From Floccularia luteovirens (lineage: Eukaryota > Basidiomycota > Agaricomycetes > Agaricales > Squamanitaceae), in NCBI GenBank assembly GCA_009739215.1, contig VSJF01000005.1:744001-808000 (forward strand): a stretch of DNA of 64,000 nt. The letters are read 5' to 3'. The first letter of the stretch is position 1, and each line of letters starts with the position of its first letter. Below, in pieces: positions 28,498-40,992 of this stretch. The notes beneath the pieces are model-generated. The model saw only the letters and a list, made by a program, of their open reading frames with translations. It was not told where the DNA came from and made no database searches. The translations under genes and the position numbers were made by a program.

Positions 28498-29404
28498 GCA
28501 TAATTAATTCCTGCATTTACTGGTTGCATCAAATTTGCTTACTCTTTGGATTGCGAACACACTACGTAGGATACAATATTTCTCGGATTCCTTGAGGTCC
28601 CATAATCTTATTCTATGTGATGGATGGAACGTATAAACGTTTGTGTTGAGACTATAGGTCTCTTAGTTGTTGGATCAAGGAGAAATTGCTTCTTGATGTA
28701 TCAGTGGATGTTACCTTCCATAAAATGGGTCATGATGGTGCTATATGGCCGTACGGAGGTAAATCTAACCAGAAAAAAAAGTTGAATTTCAGGGGCAGAA
28801 TGAATAGAGGGAATGAGTTATGAGATACTATTTATTCGCACCTAACCCGTAAGATTAGCGGTAAGCATGGGAGAAAGCATAACATTCAATGAGTTAAAAC
28901 CTGGTCATTGTCTGCACCCAATCCGGCACCGTGTGTTTTCTTGAAAGATACAACAACGATACGAACAAAATACGTCAAAGAAACTACCATTCTTTGAGAG
29001 GACCTTTGGATAGACAGGTAACATGGTACTATGTATGTAAGGTGTGCGCCGCCATAAAACTGAATTGAGGTTAGTGCGTAAACGTGGAAACCGGAGATTA
29101 AATTGTGTATTCTTGAAAATGTTTTTCTCTAGCCATGAAAAAGCTACGGCCTAGTCCCACAATTATTGGAAGATATATACAATGTGGTCAAATGGCATGG
29201 GGAGTATGAGAAGAGCAGGGAAAATGAAAGTTATGTTAATAGGGACTGACAAAGTGTGCCTCGAGAATTTAAAGATGGCAAGGGTCATGAAGCATGCATT
29301 GAGTTGACCGTTGAAATCAAAATTCAGTAGTTTTCTGCGGTGTCTTTCACATTACTTTGTCGCTCATTTGCCCACGCCGCTTCTTTTCTTCATTCTTTCT
29401 CATC
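28498..29404. other. Intergenic region, promoter side of the mannosyltransferase gene
   Basis: No frame or RNA gene could be supported. The last 100 bases are pyrimidine-rich, as often seen just upstream of fungal start codons. Confidence 0.45.
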
Positions 29405-31381
29405 ATGTCCCTCTCCTTTCGCCGTCGAACGTTTTCGCGGCTGGGTTTTTTGTTTCTCATAGCCCTCGTCCTTCGTTTACTTCTCTTATCCCCAGACGAG
29501 CCATCAAAGTCCAGTGAAGAATATAAACAAATCAAAAGTCATAACTTCATCGAACGAGCCACCCGTCTGGATAAGTCTCTCAATGTTCAGCGACACTCGT
29601 TCCTACAGGCTCGAATGGGGAGGGATGAACGTCACGATTTATTAGCAGATGTGGTGCAGGAGGGTGTTAAAGATTACTGGGAGCGTTTCCAGCTACCCTA
29701 GTGCGTTATGAGACCCTTACATACCTATAACAGTACTAATGATTCCATGGACAGCATTCTTAACAAGGAAACATCTTCTATGGATGCTCAACACGTATTG
29801 AGTGCTATTGATCAATTACTCTCACTGAACGGCTGGGTTGCTGCTCTATGTCCAACACTGACGCGACCATTCGGACAAAATAAACAGGAAGGCGCATACG
29901 ATGACATGATTCGTCAAGACCATCTGTATTATGTTGCAATCATAATTCACTCAGCAGACCACTTCTTGGTAGACCAATTAGCAGTAATTGTCCAAATGGC
30001 CAAACGTTTGGGCACCAACAACCTCTTCGTCTCAATGTTGGACTACGATTCAACGGACTCTACGGAAACTTTAACAGACCTATGCGAAGCTGTGCTCACT
30101 CTACTTGGAGTGCCTTTCCGAATTCGCCGAGTACCTGGTATGACCGAAGATCCAGTTGCAGCTTACTATCCTTTAGAAGAAGCATATATGCGCAATTTAG
30201 CATTAGAGCCTTTGAAAGAGCTCTATCAGAAGAGAAAGATCACCTTTGCGCGAGTTGTTTGGCTTAAAGGGTTTACGTGTCCCGATGATATTCTGGAAAC
30301 GATCAAAGTGAGCTTTGCAAATGAGGCTGCTATGGTATGCGGGATGGATTGGGCCGAACACAATGGTTTCTTTATTTTCTCTGACAGGTATGTTTAGATG
30401 TAACCATAGGTCATTTTCCTTTCTCAAATAGTTTTCAGATGGAGAACTCGGGATATTGAAGGAGATCAGTTCCGACAATCCAAGTCATCATCTAAACCTG
30501 ATGCTGTTCCTCCCCGCGACAAGCAAGGAGCCCAGCGTTATGCGCAACATCTACCCTTCCAAGTGTTCTGTTGCGAATCTGGAACGCACGTAGTCGACCC
30601 CGCACAATCATACTACAAGGGCATCATATACAGAGCTGGACAAGACTTTCATAATGTCAGCAGAGCAGAAGAAATCCCAGCGCGCGAGCCAGATGCACCC
30701 TGTCTTGATAGCAGCCAGGCCTATTTCTGTCGTGACCTTTGGGTACGCAGCGCACGAGATGCGATGGACGAAGTAAATAGGGCAAATAACGTTGAACCAC
30801 TCAGGAAACGAGAAATCATCGAGGTTGCTGCGAATAACCCTTTAATGATGGAGGCTAGAGATGCCGTACAAGTCAAAGTTGGGGATGGCGCTGTGGAGGA
30901 AGTAAATGATGCTGCCGCTGATATACGATTTGGCCAAAAGAAGGTTGATGCAGATGCAAATGTAGGATCAGATTACGACGCAATGCCTGTTGAGGATGGC
31001 GGTGAAGAAGTACCCCCTGCAGAGGTGGGTAAGCTATCAATACCAAACTCCGTTTTCAGACCCGCACGTATTCTCGTGAATCCGCGCTGCCCGACGACTT
31101 ATGCTGGTGTAAGTCATACGCAACTCGCGAGGGATCTGTTTGGAGATGGTGATGATGATGGTACTGGAAGCACACGGAAATATGAACTAGACAATTGGGA
31201 GGGTGCTCCAGAGAGCTTTGTGTGTCAGGAACAAAAGTATGGAGTCTTACAAAACCTGACAAGTATTACAACTTCACTGACCTAATTTTCTTTTTCTAGA
31301 CAAACCGGTGGCCGGAAGGCATCTAAAACTCAGAGACGACTGGGATTCTCGATTCACGATGAGCTGCAAAAGATACCTTAG
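29405..31381 (+). CDS. CMT1-type alpha-1,3-mannosyltransferase (GT69), about 609 aa
   Basis: Four exons: 29405-29700, 29734-30387, 30439-31236 and 31300-31381, all phase-consistent. An N-terminal basic stretch and one hydrophobic segment (LGFLFLIALVLRLLLL, residues about 12-27) make a type II Golgi-type anchor. The catalytic region shows YYVAIIIHSADHFL, FVSMLDYDSTDSTE, VVWLKGFTCPDDILE and MVCGMDWAEHNGFFIFSDRWRTRD, the order found in cryptococcal CMT1/Cap59 relatives. Such enzymes add mannose to glycans or glycolipids in the secretory pathway. An in-frame ATG 48 bases upstream (29357) would lengthen the N-terminus by 16 residues. The acidic insert around residues 430-490 is unusually long and probably disordered. 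Confidence 0.85.
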
Positions 31382-31634
31382 TGATAAAGTTTTGTGAATC
31401 TACGATTGTCATGTCATATAATTTATCCAGTAGATCCGGCTTGGTATCTTCGAGGAGTTGACTGCCAGTTATGGTTATGGTCATGTCATATATCATATTC
31501 TTCACGTTTAAAATTTTGTAGATGTGTAGTAGTTTATTAGCATCTACAAAGATAACCCATAGTTATAATATACAGGGATCTGGGGGAAAATGGCACAAGG
31601 GGATACAACCATTTGATAAATTAAACTTTTATCA
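31382..31634. other. Short convergent intergenic region
   Basis: The mannosyltransferase (+) and P450 (-) genes end toward each other here, 250 bp apart. The sequence is AT-rich and should contain both polyadenylation regions. Confidence 0.5.
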
Positions 31635-33917
31635 CTAAATCTTTGTTACTCTCAAGGGCATATTATCTTTAGGTTCTTGAAGATGTGGATCAATGAGATT
31701 TGTAAGTCATGAATCAAGACAAAGAACATACTCATCGTAATCGCAGAGGTTGGTTGAGGGATCTGGCCAGGATATGCAGGTTCAAATTTGAACTTCACGA
31801 TAAGTGCCCTGAAAAAAATCGTTCACAGATGTTCTTCCAGATTTGATATATTGGAAGGACTCACGCAAGTACTGCCTTCATTTCGATGATCGCCATTGTC
31901 TTTCCGATACATGCATGCGGGCCCACAATGAAGGATAAGGTGGAAAACGCTGGATTGTAATGTTTAGGAAGATTGAGCCAGCGGCTTGGCCGAAATCTGG
32001 GATGAAACATTGGGTTTAGTTATATTATAATGTATATTAGCATGCGAGTTGCAACTTACTCTTCTGCATCCTCTCCCCAAACTTCTTTCCATGTGTTGAT
32101 GACACGTATCTATTCAGATATGAGCACATAATTTTGCATTTGGATAGAGGGTGTAACACGAACAGGTATGTAAAGTATCGTTCCCTTGGGTACCAAGACC
32201 CCATCAATGTAGTCAGTCTTCGCTGCCTGACGGAATGTCATTGGAACAGGTGGCAGGACACGTAGACTTTCCATTCTGTGAGAAGTGATAAATTATATGA
32301 TCCAATGTCATAGATAACCCTCAACACACATTATACAATCTAGCCATTGGAGATCTTTAAGGCTACGATAGTCAGGACGGGAATTCGTGGCAAATAGTGG
32401 CGACACTTCTTTTCGAAGGCGTTCTTGGCTTTCTGGATCCTTTGCGAGGAGCCAAAGCGTCTACAAAGAAGTTAAGCTTTCGGATTCAGCTGGATTATGG
32501 ATAGTTTTACCCATGATAAACCAGAGGCTGTCGTCTCGTGGCCGGCACCCAAGAATGTTAACTATCACTACAATTCAGAGTGAGGTAACGGTTGATACAG
32601 AACTAGCTTACAACTTGATCCATCATAGTGGCGTCACTCATGGCATAACCGTGATTCTCCTTATCCAAATCTACTTTCCTTGCACGGACGAGTAAACTCA
32701 TAATATCACGTTTTGCTTCTGTATCTGATTGAGTTACTATAGAATCGTTTATCTTGTCCTGAAGCATGGCTGCGGAAACCTGGCGTATGCGATACATAGA
32801 GTCTAACACGACAGCCAACGATGCTGAGTTGATAGATTAGTAAACCCAGACTTGCGAAAGGAGAGGGCGCCAGTGCGGCTGCTTACATAGACTCCTAGTT
32901 CTCATGAACCAAGATTTATGATTGTATGCCCATTCTGAGTTCAGAAATCGCGGCATGCCTGGAATAGAGACCACAGCGATGAAACGCGCCATTAGTCGCC
33001 CTACGACGGAACTAGTATTAGTTGATTGAAAAAGAGGACTTCAAGGTATTTTACCGCTTTGTAAATTGATTATGTTTTCGTAGGCGTCTGCCAGCTCGTT
33101 ATGGGGGTTATGTAAGGAATCAGACTTGTATCCAAAGGCTGTTTCGCATATTATGTCAAGGGTGACTTTACTCACTGCAAATATTATTAGGAAGCGAGTT
33201 CTGGAAGTTTATGCATTGGCTCACTCCATTCGTACATGGGCAGGATCTTGCCGTGTTTTGGTTTCTCTTCATTTTCGATTTGCTGATTTAGGATTTGTAT
33301 CAGACTGAAATTCAGGTTATTGGCCAGAACGACGGAAATGGAGTCAAAATACCGACGTTTCAATGGAATCGTAGTACATGTCGCTCTCTTTACAGAACAA
33401 ACAAACGTGAACACAAAAGCTAAGAAATGGTGATGATTGTAGACTTACGAGCCATGAGGTTAGGTATAGAGAAAGCAGGGTTCATCGATTTGCGCATTTG
33501 CTTGTGTTCATTGCCAGTAACTGTAAGGAGGCCATAACCTGTTACAAAACCTAATACGTCACGCATGAACTTTGGCTTGAATTCACGTCAGATCCAGACA
33601 TATGTATGTTCAAATATACTAATACGCTTACTTACCCTTGGATAGTCGATCCAGTCGGTCACGAGGATTTTTTGGACTGCATCAGGGCTCACAAAAATTA
33701 AGCGTTCTATACCAATCGGACCAACGACGCGTACTATTGGGCCGTATTTTTTTACCCAATCACGTTGAGGGATACCAGCTTCTCCATTTATGATAGCAGG
33801 AAATTGCCCGTAGATAATGTGTCCAATTGGGGGACCGGGGATGGACCGTAATGGAGAGAAATAGACTGGATACAGAATTAAGCGGTAAAGGACTCTCCAA
33901 GACGCATATACTAGCAT
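31635..33917 (-). CDS. Cytochrome P450 monooxygenase, about 520 aa
   Basis: The ATG is at 33917 with an in-frame stop just upstream; the TAG stop is at 31637-31635. About fourteen exons are separated by short introns. A hydrophobic N-terminal segment and the proline hinge IPGPP (about residue 26) suggest anchoring in the endoplasmic reticulum membrane. Conserved parts in order are LLTVTGNEHKQMRKSMNPAF, the I-helix FLGAGHETTASG, the K-helix MESLRVLPP (ExxR) and the EFRPSRW region. Last is the haem loop FIVGPHACIGK (FxxGxxxCxG). All are intact and the reading phase can be carried through by hand splicing, so the gene looks functional. Substrate and subfamily cannot be told from motifs. Confidence 0.88.
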
Positions 33918-34836
33918 TGTTTTTTAGTTATTCTGCAAAAGTAGCATAGGTGGTACGTACGAGTTATCGAAGCGAATCCGTATGTGATTAAAGAGTAGCC
34001 AGAGAATGTTTGGCTTGTATACTCCAGAATAGATTCACAGAATGCAGGAAAATTGGCGGACATGACTGAGCAATATTAGATTGCAAAGTTATTTCTCCTG
34101 TAAGTAGGTTCAGATATGTGCAGTTGCGTGCCTTTCAGGGGCTTGTTGGATGTGGGGTCATCTAAAAGGATGGTTGTACCTTATATCCATGCTGCGTGTT
34201 AAAGGGAATCTTCTTGCGCTAAGCATGTGAAAAGGATGCACAAGATCTGCTGACTTGTTTATTTATGGACAAAACACTGGTATTGTTCGGGACAAAGCTG
34301 TAAAACGTGATGCATAATTGAGTTGATACTTCAAGCTTCAAGCTTCAGTAGAGATGGGATATAGAAAAGAGATACATACATATATATGCGCTCACGGCCG
34401 CCTATATCATCAAATGCTTACTTTTTGGAGCGAGTATTACGGCAATGAACAGTACCACCTGTTCTATCATCCCGCGCACTGATGAGATCATGGATTTGTC
34501 TTGCATCACAGTTTGTCCTTCGGCACAACACTCACGAATAGAGCTGGATATTTAATATTTGATATTTATGATGTATGTTACTGTACGGAATCAGATGGCC
34601 AAGGTTATAACATTACGTAAAGCTGCTTGGAAGATTCTGCATGTGACTTGCATACACCGTCACATGCTCAGAGTCATAATTTTTAGGCAAGGAGAGGACC
34701 AGGTAAAGAGTGAACAGTATAGCTTCGTACAGTCACCGGGCCATCTACAGGACCAGGCGCCACAAGTTTTTACGTCTATAAGACCCCATATAAATAACTC
34801 CAATCCCCCCCCACAACTTGAAGTTTCTCGTCAACC
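33918..34836. other. Divergent promoter region between P450 and ornithine carbamoyltransferase
   Basis: About 920 bp separate the two start codons, which point away from each other. Apart from the TATA-like box near 34.79 kb no element could be supported; no gene is seen. Confidence 0.5.
34789..34796 (+). promoter_or_regulatory. TATA-like box of the ornithine carbamoyltransferase gene
   Basis: TATAAATA lies 41 bases before the start codon at 34837, in a stretch otherwise free of AT-runs. The close spacing implies a very short 5' leader if it is used. Confidence 0.5.
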
Positions 34837-36132
34837 ATGGCTACAAACAAAGTGGTTCCTCATCTTATGACTTTGGCTGACCTAACTGCCCCGCAAATTA
34901 GACGCATTCTTGTGCATTCACACCAGCTCAAAAACCAATCGCTGCCTTGGTTGGAGCCGCATACTTCAGTTTCCAGGAAGAGTGCTTCGCGACTCCGCAT
35001 GCCACCCCAAAGTCTATTTAACAAGACCATTGCATTGTTGTTTTCTAAACGCAGTACGAGGACGCGACTGGCTGCTGAGACCAGTGCGGAACTTCTCGGA
35101 GGTCGCGCTCTATTTCTTGGACGTGAGGACATCCAACTCGGTGTTAACGAAACTCCCCGCGACACGGCCCGGGTTATTGGTGGAATGTGTCAAGGAATTT
35201 TTGCTCGCGTTGGGGAACATGAAGAAATTGAGGTTCTTAAATCCATACTGAATGTTTAATCAGGTCTGACATCTTCATCTAGGAATTAGCGAAATATTCC
35301 CCAGTGCCAGTTCTTAATGCCCTTTCTTCTCTTTGGCACCCTACTCAGGTGCTCGCAGACTTGCTTACCCTTCATGAACATGCAGCCCTGTTTGAGCCGG
35401 CATCCGGAAAGATAAAACGAGCAGGACTGCCTTCATTAAGGCCATTAACTATTGCATATGTCGGTGATTCAGCAAATGTGTTACATGATATGCTTGTAAC
35501 GTTCCCGAGGTTGGGACATCAACTGCGTGTTGCAAGTCCTGAACAATACAGGGCACCGAAGGAAGTTTGGGATCGTGTAGTTGGGCTTGGTATTGACAAG
35601 GATATCTGGTGGGGATCTGATCCCCTTCAAGCTGTTAAAAATGCCGACGTTGTTATAACCGATACTTGGTGAGCTGGTTATTGGTCCATTAATGCAGTTG
35701 TTTGATTTATGTGGTATTAGGATATCTATGGGTCAAGAAGCAGAGAAGGAACAACGGCTAAAAGCTTTCCAGGGATATCAGGTAACGGAAAAAATGTGTC
35801 TGGATGGAGGTGCAAACCCAAATTGGAAATTTTTACACTGCTTACCACGAAAATCCCATGAAGTCGACGACGAGGTGCTTCGCTGACTACAATTCAAATT
35901 TAAACATGTCTGATTTTGCTTTTCAGGTTTTCTATGGTCCTCGTTCTCTCGTGTTCCCCGAAGCAGATAATAGGAAGTGGACTATTATGGCCATCTTCGA
36001 GTGTGTCCTTTTTCACGTCTTAATCAAACAAGACGCCTGTCTAATGAGGCTTCCAGTATGTTGTTTGGGAAATGGGATCTTTCCAGCAGGACAAATATTG
36101 AAAAACAGGATAATGATGATCAAAAACACTGA
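34837..36132 (+). CDS. Ornithine carbamoyltransferase, 361 aa (EC 2.1.3.3)
   Basis: Exons are 34837-35232, 35283-35668, 35721-35874, 35927-36000 and 36057-36132, phase-consistent. The enzyme joins carbamoyl phosphate and ornithine to citrulline in arginine synthesis. Signature residues are present: SKRSTRTR (carbamoyl-phosphate loop, about residue 69), [33 protein letters not shown] (the ornithine SMG loop) and FLHCLPRK (catalytic Cys). The C-terminal helix ends with a short polar tail. The N-terminus starts directly at [16 protein letters not shown] with no long basic, amphipathic leader. An in-frame TGA 18 bases upstream rules out an unspliced extension. Most filamentous fungi use a mitochondrial enzyme, so either a leader exon was missed or this form is cytosolic. 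Confidence 0.92.
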
Positions 36133-36277
36133 TATATTTTCGCTGATGTCAATTCAAATCCTGCATCATATTGAAAAGTTGAAAATTTTCAGTCATCGCT
36201 ATAGCAGCTTTATGTACATTAGAATTGCTTCTTTACGTGATAGAAAAGTACATCTGTTTTATTATATCTCCGAGTCA

Positions 36278-38028
36278 TCAAAGAAGCCAATTGCTATAAT
36301 AAGTATTAGCATCTACTGCTGCTGGTGAAGTGTCGAGGAGCTCAAGGTCTCCTGTAACTTCCACATCAGCGCCTGTGCTCAAGTTCGGAGCTGTAACGAC
36401 GTCTCTATTGATTTTTCTGCGTTCCTCTTTATCCCGTATTTTCCACTCAGCCGACCGTCGTTGTAAAATAACAAGGATGACTCGGTTGCAGAAAATTGAG
36501 TGAAAGGCTCTCTGAACCCTGGAACGTAACTTTTAGCTAATTGAAAAAGAGCACGCCAACTGAATCGAAACTCACACTGCGAGATATAATTTGTAACCTG
36601 GTTTCTTTCGGAGGGAGATTAGGGTCCATGGATAAATCAAACAATAATGATGATACTAACTGGTGAGAGAATTGGAACAAGCACGTTTCCTAATGTAATT
36701 ACTGTCAAACACAACGTTAGGCAAGATCGAGTATTATAAGTATAATCAACGAACGAAGCAACAAAACATAAAAAAGCAACCCTGCAATATGGATAAAAAT
36801 ATATAAATGTATTTGATTAACAATGTTACTCACCATGCTGATAGACGTGCAAGACCCAGGACGAACTCGAATGGCGGACTGGGAGTAAGTGAGTATATGA
36901 ACTGGAATGGTGAAATATAAATAAGATACTTACGATGTTCTGCGGCTTTCAACATTGTTAAAATAACAATTACTAGGAGGAAGGTCAGTGGAAATCTTGT
37001 AGAGTTGTTGTCCTGCTCACCTGTCTCCGAAAATGCAATGAGAATGAACGAAATGAAAATTTTTCTGCTCGAATCAACGAGGTAACACCCTATGCCAGAC
37101 GGTGGAACGGCTGTGACTATATTTATTTCAATACAAGGTTTGGAGCTCAGTATTATGAGGGAACTTACAAACAAGAGAGCGAGTTTGTTCATTAGTCAAG
37201 TATATGCCGGGCACAATTGTTGACTGAAAGTTTGCATGAGAAAATTAGGAAGGATAGTATATTTCTTTGTTTTGGGTTTTCACTGACAATCGGCATGCCA
37301 ATCAAAAGGTATTTTATCCACTTATGATCTTGCCAAATTGCGTATGTGCGAAGGAGAAGGATGACTGAAAGAAGTGTCAGTATTAAAGCTTAATGACAAA
37401 GGAAATATTCACGTACTTTCACATGTGCACAACCCTATTGCGATAAGCCCTACAACAATGCTTTAGAATTCATAGCATCAGTAGAGTTTAAAGCATACAA
37501 GTTACTGCGGTAAAATCCCGCTGACACCGCTGGTGAAATGAATCACGTTTGTTGGAATGGTGGAATTCAATATAATAAAATCGTACCTCGATGCTAACTT
37601 GACTAAACATTACTAGGAATTCCTTTGGGTAAATGCTTGTATGACGGGAGAGAGAGTGAAATACTTACAACTTAAGGCTATAAAGGTCTCAATAAAAGGG
37701 GTATAACGGTTGCAGAAAAAGATCGCAGAGCCAAAAGTGAAAGGATGGCTCCAGACATATCGTATCTATCGCAAAAATGTCAACTGGTTGGTCGAAACAC
37801 GACGAATAAAAAGTATATCACTTCTGCTTCAAAAGTGCATAGGTACTCATAGACCTGTACAGGGGGATTATCAGTCAGGTATCGGCAGAAAGTCTTTTTT
37901 ACATACAAGGACGGTAGTAGTTGCAATCAAGATATTTGTTCCAATGTAGAAGTCCCGATTCTATGATAAAAATTGTGCTGTGAGTTGGAAAGCATAAGAA
38001 TTGGCGAGTAACTCACATAAATGTACAT
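36278..38028 (-). CDS. DUF6533-type multispanning membrane protein, about 330 aa
   Basis: Exons were traced by their transmembrane signatures on the minus strand. The start is MYIYNRDFYIG (ATG 38028), followed by [18 protein letters not shown] and [16 protein letters not shown]. Next come [28 protein letters not shown] and [13 protein letters not shown]. Then [23 protein letters not shown] and the cytoplasmic tail [22 protein letters not shown]. The stop is TGA at 36280-36278. This order is the DUF6533 pattern common in mushroom genomes, usually seven helices, function unknown. About ten short introns are needed and some junctions were not fixed base by base. It converges on the carbamoyltransferase gene with only 145 bp between the stops. 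Confidence 0.7.
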
Positions 38029-39669
38029 CCTCCACTGATAATCAAGTCAACTGAGCGCACTAAAAATCTTTCAATGGGGATAACAACCGCCAGAGGAGTT
38101 GAATACGAGTAGTTGCCAGTTGCCTTCAATCACAGCTGTTAACGGACAACTCGCGGACAGAGCGAACCCGCGAAAGACATGCAATAGTAAGATTATAGAG
38201 GGGGGAGAATGTCATTAGTTTCGGGGAGTCTCAATATGAGGCCCAGTGTGTTCTCCGCCTCCCTGATTGTCGTACGATCTAAATCACGATCTCGACGGAA
38301 GCGGTTATGAATTGATTCTAGAATCATGTGGCATGTGTTGTGCACTATGTATGTATTTCATCTGGATTGGACCTGAAATTCTTTTTTCCAACGTTTTCCC
38401 AGTCCGTGGATGTCTGGGGGTGAAAATAGTTTTACCCTGGAGCACCTCCCCACTTGAGTGGTTAAAATTCGAAACTCTCCGGAGTTTCTGGCTTGGATGC
38501 TCGGGAAGCAGTTTTCCCATGAATATAAAATATGGACCTGTGTCGCACAACATTAATATGACTTTGAGACGTAAATACATTGGGCGTGAGAGAATGACAA
38601 AATTACTGAATGCAGCTGCCACGGACATTTATAGATATGTATTACGCACCCGAGCAACGGCATCAACAGCATGTCCTGGATACTTTTCACCAGAGAAGTT
38701 TTGGTCTCCGAGTTGGTAGTTCGGTAGTTCGGTGGACTTTTGGGTCGGAAAGCTCAAATTGCTGCTTATGGAGACGGACGTTGTCAAGCAAAAAGAAAAA
38801 AGACACCACATCAAGGACAAGTGCAATGTGGCTGAGGGGTCAAGTTGGGGACATCATTATCATTGGAGCAAGGATCTGTCGATTTGCTTCAGCACGTCCA
38901 GGGACGATTGAAAGGAAACACAGATATAAAAATTAGTTTATCAGAGATTTATCAGTTAATCCGTGTTCGCGCACCGTTCAGTTACCAGCAGCTGTTTAAT
39001 ATGATGCGTTATCTTTAGACTTCATAACGACCCACTGCTGACATTGGACGCTGGGGAATTTGGACCGCGCAGATTCTTATCTTTGCTACCCAAGGTTCGA
39101 TCTTTCACACGAATACGAGTCACTTGTCAACGCCTTCATCGCCAAGCACAGGAGTCATGTGAAGTGACAGCAATTAAATTGGGAGATTGTGCTATTTGGT
39201 CGCTAATGAATGGACGGGAAGGACGACACTCTGAAAGAATAATTTTCTACCAGAATCACCCACGGAAGTAAAATTTCTTGCTCCTGTAGAAGGGAATGTG
39301 TTGTGGAACGTTTTCTTCATACTTAGAGCATAATAGCCGAGGACCATTTCCCGCCAGAACGAGTTCCTGTTGGAAGGTTTAGTTTTTCCATTTACAATAA
39401 TGAATCTTTCTCAGATTTCTGATCTCTCGGAACTCTAAACGCAATCAAGCCCAGCTTTCGCAGTGAAATTTACTCTATACATACATTGTTTAAACACCGA
39501 TTTGTTCCAAGCGGTCAAGCATTTGGAGAACTACGGAAGCAATAAGAGTTGATAAGCAAGAATTTATATATACTTATATATGTTTGATGAGTCAACAGAG
39601 CAGACTAATCAAATTTAATCCAAATTTAAATCCAAATTCTGAATTGGTATTACATAATCGTAATTTTGT
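38029..39669. other. Intergenic region with unsupported short frames
   Basis: A 150-codon frame at 38267-38719 (+) and shorter ones show no conserved segment. The stretch should include promoters for the DUF6533 gene (-) and the DUF92 gene (+), which diverge from here. Confidence 0.45.
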
Positions 39670-40858
39670 ATGCATCTAGTCAGCATGTTACAAACCATCC
39701 AAACATTTCCCCTGCTATTGGCAGGATTTTTGAGCATCCATGGCTTCAGGAAAAAGTCCCTTTCTCTTAGTGGAGCGCTTACGGCCTTGTTGGTTGGGTT
39801 TTTGGTTTTGTCTGGAGGTCTGCGCACTTTTGGAGTTGGAATGATCGGACTCTACTTGATTGGAAGCAGGGCCACAAAATGTGAGTATACTTCCAAGATT
39901 TGGAGGAATATACCGCTTATGTGTCTCTAATATTAGATGGAAAGGTACACAAAACGAAATTGGAAGAAGGTTATCATGAAGAGGGAAATAGAACAGGATG
40001 GCAGGTGCTATGCAATAGTGCTGGGGCACTCGTAGCTGCTTTTGCGTGGAATATGATTTTTGTACCAGAGAGCATACACGCACAACTTGCGATGTTATTC
40101 GGGCTTCGGGGAGCCAATGGGGATTTGATTTTTGGGGCACCAATTTACAGTGGGAATCAGTGGTGCCCACTAGACGTAACTATTGCAGATGGATGGAGCA
40201 AGGCATTAGTTTTCGTTGCTTTGGGGTAAGTTTAATCTAAAGTTTCCCTGCGAAAGTTGAACTTATCACTGGCTGTGGTGGTAGACAGTTTGCTTGCTGT
40301 CTCGGAGACACACTCGCGTCTGAACTGGGTATACTATCTGGTTCCCGACCACGATTGATTACGACCTTCAAGCCAGTTGCACCGGGTACAAATGGAGCCA
40401 TTTCAATAGGGGGAACCGTCGCATCACTGATTGGTGGACTACTTATCGGGACCCTGATGGGTGTGACTTTGATAATTGAAAATCGAACATGTTCTGTCAA
40501 TACTTTAGCGCAGACAGTATGGTGGGGTACATTTGGGGGTGGAGTTGGAAGCCTGGTAAGCATTGTGTGAGTGGTGGTGACGTGAAGACTGATTGACATT
40601 ACATGCAGATCGACTCATTTCTTGGAGCAACCGTACAACGAACACGGTATTCTTTGGATAGAAAGCAGATATTGCAAGATTCGACTACGGATAAGCATGT
40701 TTTGGTGAATGGGTTGAATATTTTGAGTAACAATCAGGTATCAATAAAATTATATCCACTTCTGTTTCGTACGAATATGAATTTTGGTCCTTTTGTAGGT
40801 GAACATGGTATCGAGCGTGGTTTGTGCGGGACTGTTGGGATGGCTGGTAGTGCGGTGA
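39670..40858 (+). CDS. TMEM19/DUF92 family integral membrane protein, 319 aa
   Basis: Five exons: 39670-39880, 39937-40225, 40285-40555, 40609-40737 and 40799-40858, phase-consistent. Several hydrophobic helices are seen (FPLLLAGFLSIHGF, ALTALLVGFLVLSGG). Family signatures include GMIGLYLIGSRATK, LEEGYHEEGNRTGWQVLCNSA, WSKALVFVALG, CLGDTLASELGILS and the glycine-rich APGTNGAISIGGT. It matches TMEM19-like proteins; related DUF92 members in other organisms include a phytyl-phosphate kinase, but no activity is implied here. The stop is only 134 bp before the glycogen synthase start. Confidence 0.85.
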
Positions 40859-40992
40859 TGTCATGTTGATTTTGTCATGATTTGGGTAAATTAGACTTCT
40901 AAATTTGATAATTTTATGAAAATGTGTCCATCAATTCTTTTCTTCCTCCGCATCATCACCTCATCGAATACCGGAGTCCTTTAATTCTCCTC

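Noticed and set aside
38267..38719. 150-codon open frame between the DUF6533 and DUF92 genes
   Set aside because: No recognisable segment, and an overlapping antisense frame of similar length shows the region is simply open in several frames.
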